From Chitinophagales bacterium (GTDB taxonomy: Bacteria; Bacteroidota; Bacteroidia; Chitinophagales; Chitinophagaceae), in contig JACJXP010000004.1 of NCBI GenBank assembly GCA_020636575.1, positions 108,525 through 172,524 on the forward strand: a stretch of 64,000 nt of DNA, read 5' to 3'. The notes below the pieces were generated by a model. That model saw nothing but the letters and a program-made list of their open reading frames with translations. It did no database searches and was not told the origin of the DNA. Below, piece after piece: positions 45,769-54,288 of the stretch. Every line of letters begins with the position of its first letter. Within the stretch, counting starts at the first letter, position 1. The position numbers and the translations under genes were made by a program.

Positions 45769-45802
45769 TTTGTTTCCTGAATTACTCAATCCTATACTTT
45801 TG
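45769..45802 (+). promoter_or_regulatory. Promoter of the arginine decarboxylase gene
   Basis: TTTG at 45769-45772, a 22-bp spacer and TACTTTTG at 45795-45802. The spacer is slightly long. Expected leader is about 35 nt before the ATG at 45845. Confidence 0.55.
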
Positions 45803-45844
45803 TGCAGTCAATAATTTTCCAGGAACAAACCTGTTTACAAAACA

Positions 45845-47248
45845 ATGACCAACTCATACCAGGACCTTGTTAAGCAAACTTTTAATTTTCCGCAGGAAGG
45901 CATTGAAGTGGAAGATGGCAACCTGTACTTTAATGGAATTGATCTGAAGAAACTGATCGAAAAGTACGGCACACCGATGAAAATAAGTTATTTGCCCAAG
46001 ATCAGCTCCCAGATCAAAAAAGCAAAGCAAATGTTTGCCAATGCTTTTAAAAAATACAGGTATGAAGGCAAGTATCATTATTGCTATTGTACAAAAAGTT
46101 CACATTTCAGTTTTGTATTGGATGAGGCATTAAAAAATGATATTCACCTGGAAACATCTTATGCCTACGATATCGAGATCATTAAAAAATTGCATGCCCG
46201 TAAAAAGATAACCAAGGACACTTTCATCATCTGTAATGGATTTAAACAAAAACCATATACGAGACGCATCGCCAATCTCATTAACAGTGGTTGGCAAAAT
46301 GTGATCCCCGTACTGGATAATAAAGAAGAGCTGAAAGATTATGCTACTTCTGTTAAAGTGCCTTTTAAGCTGGGTATACGGGTAGCTACTGAGGAAGAAC
46401 CCACATTCCCTTTCTATACTTCACGGCTTGGTATGCGGGCAAGAGATATCCTGGAATTTTATGTTGACAGGATAGAAGGTTATGAAAGTAAGTTCCAGCT
46501 AAAGATGCTGCATATTTTCCTGAATAAAGGGATTAAGGATGATATCTATTACTGGAGTGAACTGAATAAGGTGATCAACCTCTACTGCCAGTTAAAAAAG
46601 ATATGCCCGGAACTGGACTCTATTAATATTGGTGGTGGCTTCCCGATCAAACATTCGCTGGGTTTCAATTATGATTACCAGTTCATGATCAACGAGATCG
46701 TCAGAAATATCAAGACCGCCTGTAAGAAAGCAAAAGTGCCCATGCCAAATATTTTTACTGAATTTGGTAGTTATACAGTAGGAGAGAGTATGGGCCATAT
46801 TTATAAAGTGATCGCTGAAAAAGCACAGAACGACAGGGAAACATGGTATATGATCGATTCTTCCTTTATCACAACATTACCTGATACATGGGGGATCGGT
46901 GAAAAGTTTCTGCTTTTGCCGGTAAATAAATGGGATGCCGAATACCGAAGGGTTGTTTTGGGAGGTATTACCTGCGATAGCCATGATTATTATGATTCGG
47001 AAGAACATATCAACGAAGTGTTCCTTCCCAAGATAAACGGTGACTCTGATGAACCTCTCTATCTTGGATTTTTTCATACCGGTGCTTACCAGGACCAGAT
47101 CAGCGGATACGGCGGTATCAAACATTGCCTGATCCCATCACCCAAACATATTTTGATCGGCCATGATAAGAACGGGAAGTTGACCGATTGGGTGTACGCC
47201 AAAGAGCAAACAGCTCAGAGTATGCTCAAGATACTCGGGTATAAATAG
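45845..47248 (+). CDS. Fold III PLP-dependent decarboxylase (compact arginine decarboxylase)
   Basis: A 467-residue alanine-racemase-fold decarboxylase, the kind annotated as arginine decarboxylase in Bacteroidota. The PLP Lys is in YCYCTKSSHFSF near residue 84, where SpeA/DapDC enzymes have 'YPIKVN' or 'YAVKAN'. GGGFPIKHSLGF is the phosphate-binding glycine loop and GGITCDSHDYYDS carries the active-site Cys. It lacks the inserted and C-terminal helical domains of the 630-residue SpeA. The product would be agmatine for polyamine synthesis, but lysine or ornithine cannot be excluded. Confidence 0.82.
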   Translation: MTNSYQDLVKQTFNFPQEGIEVEDGNLYFNGIDLKKLIEKYGTPMKISYLPKISSQIKKAKQMFANAFKKYRYEGKYHYCYCTKSSHFSFVLDEALKNDIHLETSYAYDIEIIKKLHARKKITKDTFIICNGFKQKPYTRRIANLINSGWQNVIPVLDNKEELKDYATSVKVPFKLGIRVATEEEPTFPFYTSRLGMRARDILEFYVDRIEGYESKFQLKMLHIFLNKGIKDDIYYWSELNKVINLYCQLKKICPELDSINIGGGFPIKHSLGFNYDYQFMINEIVRNIKTACKKAKVPMPNIFTEFGSYTVGESMGHIYKVIAEKAQNDRETWYMIDSSFITTLPDTWGIGEKFLLLPVNKWDAEYRRVVLGGITCDSHDYYDSEEHINEVFLPKINGDSDEPLYLGFFHTGAYQDQISGYGGIKHCLIPSPKHILIGHDKNGKLTDWVYAKEQTAQSMLKILGYK

Positions 47249-47250
47249 GC

Positions 47251-47283
47251 AAAAGCCCCTTCCGGGGAAAGGGCTTTGCTGTT
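47251..47283 (+). terminator. Intrinsic terminator
   Basis: Stem AAAGCCC (47252-47258) and GGGCTTT (47271-47277), with further pairing inside, directly after the decarboxylase stop. The T-tract is short. Confidence 0.75.
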
Positions 47284-47300
47284 TCATGGCTAATGATATT

Positions 47301-47669
47301 TTACCTGTTGTTACTCTGCTTGCTGTAGCGTTTCCAGTCTTTGTATTCATACTTGTCATAACTGATCCGGGAGAAATGCCCCCTGTCCAAATAAAACCGG
47401 TTGTCATACCCTTTCCAATACAGGAATCCTTGCGGGCTGCGATGATAGAAACGACCGTGGTTGTCTTGTTTCATTTTAAAACCCGGTGTTGGCCTTATGA
47501 TCAATGCCACTCTTGGGTAGTGGTATGAGGCAGGTGCAGGTCTTGTTTCCTGGTAGGTTTGGCGGGGTTCTTTTTTATTATTGGCCCAAACACGGCTGGG
47601 TTTACAACCCGTAAAAAACAAGGCTGCTGCAAACAGAATAATAGCTGAGTAAATAAATGTTCTTTTCAT
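47301..47669 (-). CDS. Small lipoprotein rich in Tyr/Arg/Lys
   Basis: A 122-residue lipoprotein (IILFAAALFFTGC, Cys22). The mature protein is strongly basic and aromatic: PRQTYQETRPAPASYHYPR, then FYHRSPQGFLYWKGYDNRFY. No domain recognised. It may bind anionic surface polymers, but that is speculation from composition. Confidence 0.65.
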   Translation of the reverse strand: MKRTFIYSAIILFAAALFFTGCKPSRVWANNKKEPRQTYQETRPAPASYHYPRVALIIRPTPGFKMKQDNHGRFYHRSPQGFLYWKGYDNRFYLDRGHFSRISYDKYEYKDWKRYSKQSNNR

Positions 47670-47724
47670 GTGCTACATTTTGTGGTTAATGAATTAAAGA
47701 GTCATTTTCATTTATATAGATTGG

Positions 47725-48114
47725 TTAATCCCTTGTTCGTTTTGACCGCACTCCATCCTTTACGATCACATTTTTGGCTACTGGTGCGCTGGTTGTTTCA
47801 GTTTTTACAGCTACAGTATCCGTTTTCACTTTTTTAGAGCTTGCAACAGGAATAGTTTCAGCCAGTTTATCCAGTGCCAAAATAGGTACTGTGGTATCCT
47901 TCCCGTTGATGATGTCAGTACTTACCCAATTCTCTTTATTGATCTCTGCCTCATCCAGGTCAAGGAAATGGATCGCCAATGCCTGTGTGTCTTTGATCTG
48001 TACATCCCTTGGCGTAAAGAGTTTGCTGGTATATTCTTTTGTGGAGGCACAGCTGGCTGCCATTGCCACAACCAACATAATAATAACCGCTTGTACTATT
48101 CTTGCTGTTTGCAT
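47725..48114 (-). CDS. Small lipoprotein, unknown function
   Basis: A 129-residue lipoprotein. The ATG at 48114 is chosen because it starts the signal QTARIVQAVIIMLVVAMAASC (lipobox AASC); the longer reading upstream is not signal-like. The mature part has an acidic segment (FLDLDEAEINKENWVSTDI) and a Thr/Val/Lys-rich tail. No family recognised. Divergent from an NTF2-like gene. Confidence 0.6.
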   Translation of the reverse strand: MQTARIVQAVIIMLVVAMAASCASTKEYTSKLFTPRDVQIKDTQALAIHFLDLDEAEINKENWVSTDIINGKDTTVPILALDKLAETIPVASSKKVKTDTVAVKTETTSAPVAKNVIVKDGVRSKRTRD

Positions 48115-48198
48115 GGCCGGTAGTTTTATTTTAGTAGATATTTGGGTAACGATTATACGTTTCAATTCATTTGCCATAAACTCTTAAAAAATGTGAAC

Positions 48199-48660
48199 AT
48201 GAGATACTTTTTAATTGTCTTAACAATGCTTGGCCTTTCCATGACAACAAAGGCGCAGTCAGCAGAAGATTCTGTAAAAGCAACGATCAACAAGATGTTT
48301 GATGCGATGCGAAAGGCTGATGGTGAAATGTTAAAAAGTTGTTTTTCGGACAGCATCGTCTTTCAAACCATCGCCAGGAGCAAGGAAGGGAAGATGATAG
48401 TACGGAATGAAAGCGCTGATGGATTTGTGAGCCAGATCAGTAAGGCCACGGCCGGATTACTGGATGAACGAATTACTTACGAAACAATAAAGGTGGACGG
48501 GCCTTTGGCATTAGCCTGGACACCTTATAGTTTTTATTACAACGGGAACTTCTCTCATTGTGGTGTCAATTCATTTCAACTGGTTCGGTTTGATGGCGAA
48601 TGGAAGATCCAGTATATCATAGATACCCGCAGAAGGCAGGGCTGTATGGTGGAGCAGTAG
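48199..48660 (+). CDS. NTF2-like (SnoaL-type) exported protein
   Basis: A 153-residue secreted protein: signal RYFLIVLTMLGLSMTTKAQ, then an NTF2-like fold beginning SVKATINKMFDAMRKADGEM. The segment ISKATAGLLDERITYETIKV and the end FDGEWKIQYIIDTRR are typical of the DUF4440/SnoaL group. The ATG at 48199 gives the signal peptide directly. The hsp20 terminator on the other strand starts just downstream. Confidence 0.72.
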   Translation: MRYFLIVLTMLGLSMTTKAQSAEDSVKATINKMFDAMRKADGEMLKSCFSDSIVFQTIARSKEGKMIVRNESADGFVSQISKATAGLLDERITYETIKVDGPLALAWTPYSFYYNGNFSHCGVNSFQLVRFDGEWKIQYIIDTRRRQGCMVEQ

Positions 48661-48694
48661 GGGCAAAAAAGAACCCCCGGTAGAAACCGGGGGT
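48661..48694 (-). terminator. Intrinsic terminator of hsp20 (minus strand)
   Basis: Perfect 9-bp arms ACCCCCGGT (48673-48681) and ACCGGGGGT (48686-48694); read on the minus strand the hairpin is followed by TTCTTTTTT. It terminates the hsp20 transcript just outside the convergent NTF2-like gene. Confidence 0.88.
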
Positions 48695-48736
48695 GTAAAC
48701 CAAAACCAACTGCTTATGAGAAAAGAGATATATAAA

Positions 48737-49183
48737 TTATTTTATAACAATTTCTGTTGCCTGGGGTTTGACTTCTGCCTTCTTAGGAAGGTTTAATGTC
48801 AACACTCCGTTGATGTATGATGCATCGATATTGGTTGCATCAATTTTATCATCAATTGTGAAAGATCTCTTAAAAGAGCGGTATGTATATTCTCTTCTCA
48901 CTTGTTTCTGGTTCTCTTCTTTTACCTCATCTTTTTTCTCAGCCGAAATGGTCAGAATATTCTGATCAAGATTGAGGCTGAAATCTGTTTTCTCAAAACC
49001 AGGAGCTATTACCTCTAATACATAACTCTTATCTGTTTCTTGGACGTTAACCGGTACAGAAACCTTTCTTTCCGGATTGTTAAAATCATTACCAAACAAA
49101 ACGGGTAACTCGGTGAACAGGTCGTCGACCAGGCTATTGAAGGTGCCTGCAAATGGTCTACCATTGAATTTTACATGTGTCAT
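48737..49183 (-). CDS. Small heat-shock protein (Hsp20/alpha-crystallin)
   Basis: A 148-residue chaperone holdase. The alpha-crystallin domain (about 40-140) includes PVNVQETDKSYVLEVIAPGF, DFSLNLDQNILTISAEK and INGVLTLNLPKK (the conserved GVL motif). It would form oligomers binding unfolding proteins. No recognisable heat-shock operator is seen in the 228-bp spacer upstream. Confidence 0.93.
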   Translation of the reverse strand: MTHVKFNGRPFAGTFNSLVDDLFTELPVLFGNDFNNPERKVSVPVNVQETDKSYVLEVIAPGFEKTDFSLNLDQNILTISAEKKDEVKEENQKQVRREYTYRSFKRSFTIDDKIDATNIDASYINGVLTLNLPKKAEVKPQATEIVIK

Positions 49184-49382
49184 AGCTATTTTGTTTTATA
49201 TTTTTTAAAAAATTGCTTTCTACAGTATTTTCAAAACCTGTACCACTGGTATTTTCAGCCATTTTCTATGACAGTTTTGGCTAAACCGATCAATGCCGGG
49301 AGACATTATTTCCGAAATGAGGAATATTTACTGACAGAATTTCAATGCAGCGTTAACGGGTCGATCAATACAGAGCTTTTAA

Positions 49383-49390
49383 TTAATTTT
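49383..49390 (+). promoter_or_regulatory. Candidate -7 element of the bacilliredoxin gene
   Basis: TAATTTTG matches TAnnTTTG, 21 bp before the ATG at 49412. No TTTG at the -33 spacing. Confidence 0.4.
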
Positions 49391-49411
49391 GCAACCTAAA
49401 TAATATAAGAA

Positions 49412-49828
49412 ATGTATCCTGAAGAAATTGTAATACCCATGAAAGAGGAACTGACCGATAATGGTTTCTCTGAGTTACTTTCATCTGCGGAAGTGGACGA
49501 TCAGCTTTCCAAAGAAGGCACCACATTAGTAATGATCAATTCTGTGTGCGGCTGTTCTGCCGGTAGTGCTAGGCCCGGTGTATTGATGGCTGTAGCCAAT
49601 ACAGATAAAAGGCCTGATTTTTTAACCACCACTTTTGCTGGCTTTGATATTGATGCAGTGAGGACATTAAGGGAGCACCTGTTGCCTTATCCTCCGTCAT
49701 CTCCTGCGATAGCGCTGTTCAAAGACGGAAAACTTGTACACTTTATAGAAAGACACCAGATCGAAGGAAGGCCTGCGCAAATTATTGCCCAGAACCTGAT
49801 CGGTGCTTTTAATGAACATTGTAACTGA
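49412..49828 (+). CDS. Bacilliredoxin (BrxA/BrxB family)
   Basis: A 138-residue thiol-disulfide protein. The CGC redox motif is in NSVCGCSAGSARPG (Cys near residues 46-48), and the N terminus MYPEEIVIPMKEELTDNGF is typical of YphP/YqiW proteins. Bacilliredoxins remove bacillithiol from proteins; where bacillithiol is absent they may act on other mixed disulfides. No bsh genes are in the window. A terminator follows. Confidence 0.9.
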   Translation: MYPEEIVIPMKEELTDNGFSELLSSAEVDDQLSKEGTTLVMINSVCGCSAGSARPGVLMAVANTDKRPDFLTTTFAGFDIDAVRTLREHLLPYPPSSPAIALFKDGKLVHFIERHQIEGRPAQIIAQNLIGAFNEHCN

Positions 49829-49849
49829 TACTGGTAAACTTGTTTTAAG

Positions 49850-49873
49850 ATCCCGGCCTGGCCGGGATTTTTT
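49850..49873 (+). terminator. Intrinsic terminator
   Basis: Near-perfect GC palindrome with arms ATCCCGGCC (49850-49858) and GGCCGGGAT (49860-49868), followed by six T. In RNA the tip would open to a small loop. Confidence 0.9.
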
Positions 49874-49953
49874 GAATACAGCAAATTGCTGTTGGCAATA
49901 GCCCTTAGTTTCTTTCCGTATATTCGTTTTTAATATTTAACCAACTGTTTTTC

Positions 49954-51120
49954 ATGTATCCCAACCTGTATTACGCTTTTAAAGATCTGTTTGGAGTTGA
50001 GTGGACGTTTCTTCGGTTTGTTAATACTTTCGGTTTTTTTGTTGCTATTGGGTTTATCGTTTCAGCTGTGGTGCTGACTGCTGAGCTGAGAAGAAAAAGC
50101 AAACTGGGCCTTTTTAAACCCACAGAGATGCAGGTAATGGTCGGCAAGCCGGCAAGCTTTTCGGATCTCGCCTTGAATTTCTTACTCGGTTTTTTATTAG
50201 GGTATAAAATTGTAGCCCTTTTTATCCTGGACAATTCTGCAACAGAAGATCCACAGGCATTTATTTTCTCAACATTAGGTAGCTGGCCGGCAGGTATTGC
50301 ATTAGGGTTGCTTTTTGCGGGATTGAAATGGTGGGAAAAGAATAAAACGAAACTGGATAAGCCTGAAAAAAGAACCATCCGTATATGGCCTCAGGACAGG
50401 GTAGGAGAAATAACAATACTGGCCCTGGTCTTTGGACTTCTGGGCGCCAAAATATTTGACATATTTGAGAACTGGTCAGGCTTCCTGGAGAATCCTTCTG
50501 ACTATATCTTTTCAGCAAAGGGGCTTACATTTTATGGAGGTCTTATTTTAGCAGGCATTGCCATTGTTTGGTATGCCAGGAAACATAAAATTGGAATTCG
50601 TTATTTGTCCGATGCATTTGCGCCTACGATGATGCTGGCCTATTCTATCGGACGGATCGGTTGTCATGTAGCCGGTGATGGTGATTGGGGTATCCGTAGC
50701 AACCTGGCTAATAAACCGGGTTTTTTGCCCGATTGGATGTGGTCCTACAGGTATCCGCATAATGTAAATGAAATGGACCCCAACGTTCTGATACCGGGAT
50801 GTGAAGGAAAGTTTTGCAATCAGCTGGCATTTGGAGTATATCCTACACCTCTTTACGAAGTAATTGTTTGTTTTATATTATTTCTCCTCATCTGGGCATT
50901 AAGAAAGCGATTTAAAATACCGGGAACATTGTTTGCGTTTTACCTGATGTTGAATGGTATTGAGCGATTCTTTATTGAAAAGATCAGGGTGAACACCCGA
51001 ATGGATATTTTCGGATTTCAGCCTACGCAGGCAGAAGTGATCTCCAGTTTGCTGTTCCTGGGAGGTTTGGCATTGTGGATCATTTTATACAGGCTCTCCA
51101 ATCAAAAGAAATCCACATAG
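49954..51120 (+). CDS. lgt: Prolipoprotein diacylglyceryl transferase
   Basis: A 388-residue integral membrane enzyme that transfers diacylglycerol to the lipobox Cys of prolipoproteins; this window alone encodes several such lipoproteins. The signature SIGRIGCHVAGDGDWG matches the family's GRxGNxxxGExWG-type motif. It is about 100 residues longer than typical Lgt (about 280), with a hydrophilic segment near residues 125-150 and an insertion with two Cys (LIPGCEGKFCNQL) after the signature. Seven or more membrane helices are visible. Confidence 0.9.
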   Translation: MYPNLYYAFKDLFGVEWTFLRFVNTFGFFVAIGFIVSAVVLTAELRRKSKLGLFKPTEMQVMVGKPASFSDLALNFLLGFLLGYKIVALFILDNSATEDPQAFIFSTLGSWPAGIALGLLFAGLKWWEKNKTKLDKPEKRTIRIWPQDRVGEITILALVFGLLGAKIFDIFENWSGFLENPSDYIFSAKGLTFYGGLILAGIAIVWYARKHKIGIRYLSDAFAPTMMLAYSIGRIGCHVAGDGDWGIRSNLANKPGFLPDWMWSYRYPHNVNEMDPNVLIPGCEGKFCNQLAFGVYPTPLYEVIVCFILFLLIWALRKRFKIPGTLFAFYLMLNGIERFFIEKIRVNTRMDIFGFQPTQAEVISSLLFLGGLALWIILYRLSNQKKST

Positions 51121-51290
51121 TTATCTACATTTTAGTTTCGGGAATAAAAAAACTTTAACATTTTCTGTTTTTTTCTTGCATATAACTGCTTTCCGTACTA
51201 TGTTTAGACCTGAATCTGTACCGTATCCGATAACGATTGTCCTGTGAGTAAATATCCCACCAATAACTATGAGATGCGGCATTTTATCCG

Positions 51291-51298
51291 TATTTTTG
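51291..51298 (+). promoter_or_regulatory. Candidate -7 element of rpoD
   Basis: TATTTTTG matches TAnnTTTG and lies 105 bp before the rpoD ATG. The -33 region has no TTTG. The implied leader contains direct repeats at 51320-51358. Confidence 0.45.
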
Positions 51299-51319
51299 CA
51301 GGCAGTCCCGGACGGTAAT

Positions 51320-51358
51320 TCCATTTGCAATTAACTATCCATTTGCAACAGTTTGCAA
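51320..51358 (+). repeat. Direct repeats in the rpoD leader
   Basis: TCCATTTGCAA at 51320-51330 and again at 51338-51348 (start-to-start 18 bp), followed by GTTTGCAA at 51351-51358. They lie between the putative promoter and rpoD, possibly as a regulator or RNA-binding site. Confidence 0.5.
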
Positions 51359-51402
51359 ACAAAGACTGTCTATTTTTCGTTACTTATTAAAATTTTTTAG
51401 TT

Positions 51403-52278
51403 ATGCGGCAGCTTAAAATTGCCACCCAGATTACGAACAGGGATTCCCAGGCAGTTGAGAAGTATTTACAGGAAATTTCAAAGATCCCGATGATCACCCC
51501 GGAGGAAGAAACGACTCTGGCGCAACGGATCAAAATGTTTAATCGCAATCCTGTTGATTCTCAAAGAGCTTTGGATAAACTTGTTCAGGCGAACCTTCGT
51601 TTTGTGGTGTCGGTGGCTAAGCAATATCAACATCAGGGGCTTTCTTTAAGCGATCTTATTAACGAGGGTAACCTCGGATTGATCAAAGCAGCTCAACGCT
51701 TTGATGAAACAAAAGGTTTCAAATTCATTTCATACGCTGTTTGGTGGATTCGCCAGTCCATTTTGCAGGCGTTGGCAGAGCAGGGCAGATTGGTCCGCTT
51801 GCCTCAAAACAAAATTGGCACATACAACAAAGCCAATAAGGCTTACATGGCTTTTGAACAGGAGCATGAAAGAGAACCTTCAACAGAAGAGCTGGCAGAA
51901 TTACTGGAAATGAGTGAAACAGAGATCAACAACATTTTCCAGAGCAATACCCGCCACACTTCCCTTGACGCACCGGTTCATGAAGCTGAAGATGTAGCAA
52001 TGGGAGATCTTTTGGAAGGAAGCGATGATACAGATGATGATGTGATGAAGGATTCTTTGCGCAACGAGATCCGCAGGGTGTTGAAATCACTCTCTCCAAG
52101 AGAAGCTGAGATCGTAAATGCTTATTTCGGCCTGGATGGAGAAAATGGTGTTACCATTGAGCAAATTGGCCAGAAATATGATCTGACAAAAGAACGTATC
52201 CGCCAGATCAAGGAAAGAGCTATCAAACGTTTACAAAAGGCCCGCTACAGCAGCGCTTTAAAAGCTTATTTGGGTTAG
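51403..52278 (+). CDS. rpoD: Primary RNA polymerase sigma factor (Bacteroidota type)
   Basis: A 291-residue sigma-70 factor. Regions in order: 1.2 (VEKYLQEISKIPMITPEEE), 2.1-2.4 with the Pribnow recognition helix (FKFISYAVWWIRQSILQAL), 3 (about 140-210), and 4.2 with the helix-turn-helix LTKERIRQIKERAIKRLQ. It lacks the N-terminal 1.1 extension of E. coli RpoD, as usual for Bacteroidota primary sigma factors, which read TAnnTTTG promoters like those in this window. A long leader with direct repeats precedes it; a terminator follows. Confidence 0.95.
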   Translation: MRQLKIATQITNRDSQAVEKYLQEISKIPMITPEEETTLAQRIKMFNRNPVDSQRALDKLVQANLRFVVSVAKQYQHQGLSLSDLINEGNLGLIKAAQRFDETKGFKFISYAVWWIRQSILQALAEQGRLVRLPQNKIGTYNKANKAYMAFEQEHEREPSTEELAELLEMSETEINNIFQSNTRHTSLDAPVHEAEDVAMGDLLEGSDDTDDDVMKDSLRNEIRRVLKSLSPREAEIVNAYFGLDGENGVTIEQIGQKYDLTKERIRQIKERAIKRLQKARYSSALKAYLG

Positions 52279-52300
52279 TATAAATACCTCTATCTTTTAG

Positions 52301-52326
52301 AACCCCGGTAAATACCGGGGTTTTTT
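52301..52326 (+). terminator. Intrinsic terminator of rpoD
   Basis: Arms AACCCCGGTA (52301-52310) and TACCGGGGTT (52313-52322) followed by six T, 22 bp after the stop. Confidence 0.92.
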
Positions 52327-52370
52327 AATGTTTTGTTTCAACCTTTTGGCTGATCAGGAGTTAATTTTGT

Positions 52371-53264
52371 ATGTACATGAAAACCAGGAACCTGCTATTT
52401 GTTCTATCCTTACTGTTTTTGGGTGTATCCTGTGAAAGAGATATTACATTCAAACTAAATGACGTAACACCCAAACTGGTAGTGGAAGCATCCATAGAAA
52501 ATGGCCAGCCACCAATAGTATATCTTTCAACGAGTTTTGATTACTTCTCAACGATCTCACCGGATCTGCTGACCAATAGTTTTGTGCATAATGCCAATGT
52601 ATATATATCAAATGGTACGCTTACGCATCAATTAAAAGAATATGCTGTTCAGGTGCAGCCGGGTATCAATTTCTATTATTATTCCATTGATTCTTCTGAT
52701 CTCGCTACAGCTTTTATGGGAGAAACAGACCATAATTATTCTTTGCGCATAGAATGGCAGGGAGATGAGTATACGGCGCAAACAAGGATACCGATACCTA
52801 ACCGCAGGATTGATTCGCTTTTCTGGAAACCAGCTCCTCCGGGCAATGAGCCGGAAAAAGTTGCTTTAATGATAAAGGCTTATGATCAACCCGGTTATGG
52901 GGATTATATAAGATATTTCACTAAGCGAAACAGCGAGCCTTTTTACCCCGGCCTGATATCAGTATATGACGATCAGATCATTGACGGATCTGAGTACGAA
53001 GTGCAGGTAGAACGGGGAGTAGAACGTACAGGGAATAACCCGGAAGACTATACATATTTCGACAAAGGAGATACTGTTACACTCAAGCTTTGCAATATAG
53101 ATAAAGCCACATACGATTTCTGGAGAACTATGGAGTTTACATACAGCAGTGTTGGTAACCCTTTTTCATCACCAACCAAGGTGATAAGCAATATGAGTAA
53201 AGGAGCACTGGGCTATTTTGGTGGCTATGCTGCCCAGTACCGAACTATCATCATCCCTCAATAG
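52371..53264 (+). CDS. DUF4249 family lipoprotein
   Basis: A 297-residue lipoprotein (LLFVLSLLFLGVSC). The DUF4249 pattern starts DITFKLNDVTPKLVVEASIE and recurs in Bacteroidota, where these lipoproteins often sit next to TonB-dependent receptors. None is adjacent here. Two ATGs, at 52371 and 52377, are in frame; a TAATTTTG -7 match ends at 52369, so the second may be the true start with almost no leader. Confidence 0.82.
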   Translation: MYMKTRNLLFVLSLLFLGVSCERDITFKLNDVTPKLVVEASIENGQPPIVYLSTSFDYFSTISPDLLTNSFVHNANVYISNGTLTHQLKEYAVQVQPGINFYYYSIDSSDLATAFMGETDHNYSLRIEWQGDEYTAQTRIPIPNRRIDSLFWKPAPPGNEPEKVALMIKAYDQPGYGDYIRYFTKRNSEPFYPGLISVYDDQIIDGSEYEVQVERGVERTGNNPEDYTYFDKGDTVTLKLCNIDKATYDFWRTMEFTYSSVGNPFSSPTKVISNMSKGALGYFGGYAAQYRTIIIPQ

Positions 53265-53337
53265 TGATGCTGGTTACAGATTCATTCGTTAATTACCAGT
53301 AATTTTGCCTGCCTTTTAGAATTAAATAAGTTTAAGA

Positions 53338-54279
53338 ATGGAAATAACTGAAAGAACACATTGTTTGATATTAGGATCCGGGCCTGCTGGTTATACAGCA
53401 GCTATTTATGCCTCAAGAGCAAATCTGAAACCGATCTTATACCAGGGCATACAGCCCGGCGGGCAACTGACTATTACTACTGAAGTGGAAAATTACCCGG
53501 GCTATGCCGACGGGATACAAGGGCCTGAAATGATGGTTGATTTTGAAAAACAGGCCAAACGGATGGGTGCTGATATCCGGTATGGACTTGCCACCAAAGT
53601 TGATTTTTCCTCACAGCCATTCAAAGTAGAGATCGATGAAGAAAAATGGATCGAAGCTGATGCTGTGATCATCTCAACCGGAGCTTCTGCCAAATGGCTG
53701 GGATTGGAAAGTGAACAAAGGCTGAATGGTTTTGGGGTAAGTGCCTGTGCTGTTTGTGATGGATTCTTTTTCCGCGGGAAGGAAGTGGCCATTGTAGGAG
53801 CAGGGGATACAGCTGCTGAAGAAGCACTATACCTTTCTAAGTTATGTACAACAGTGCATATGATCGTCCGCCGTGATGAGATGAGAGCCAGTAAGGTGAT
53901 GCAGGACAGGGTAATGAATACAGCTAATATTAAAATATACTGGAACTCAGAAACAGATGAAGTGATCGGGGAGAAAAATGTTTCTGCTGTAAGAATTAAG
54001 AATAATCAAACCGGTGAGAAACAGGAAATTCCTGTTAGCGGTTTTTTTGTGGCGATCGGTCACCAACCCAATTCTGAAATATTCAAAGACTTCCTTGATA
54101 TGGATGAAGCAGGGTACATCAAAACAATACCGGGTACATCAAAAACAAATGTGGAAGGTGTTTTTGCATCCGGAGATGTGCAGGATAAGGTATACAGGCA
54201 GGCAGTTACCGCTGCAGGAACAGGCTGTATGGCAGCGCTTGATGCGGAACGATATCTTAGTGCAAAGGGTATCCACTAA
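53338..54279 (+). CDS. trxB: Thioredoxin reductase
   Basis: A 313-residue flavoprotein reducing thioredoxin with NADPH. The FAD motif is ILGSGPAGYTAAIYASRA (11-28), the NADPH motif is VAIVGAGDTAAEEALYL, and the redox centre is CAVC (Cys137, Cys140) in SACAVCDGFFF. The C-terminal FAD motif GVFASGDVQD is present. Full length. A TAATTTTG element (53301-53308) lies 29 bp upstream of the ATG. Confidence 0.96.
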   Translation: MEITERTHCLILGSGPAGYTAAIYASRANLKPILYQGIQPGGQLTITTEVENYPGYADGIQGPEMMVDFEKQAKRMGADIRYGLATKVDFSSQPFKVEIDEEKWIEADAVIISTGASAKWLGLESEQRLNGFGVSACAVCDGFFFRGKEVAIVGAGDTAAEEALYLSKLCTTVHMIVRRDEMRASKVMQDRVMNTANIKIYWNSETDEVIGEKNVSAVRIKNNQTGEKQEIPVSGFFVAIGHQPNSEIFKDFLDMDEAGYIKTIPGTSKTNVEGVFASGDVQDKVYRQAVTAAGTGCMAALDAERYLSAKGIH

Positions 54280-54288
54280 ATCACAGCT

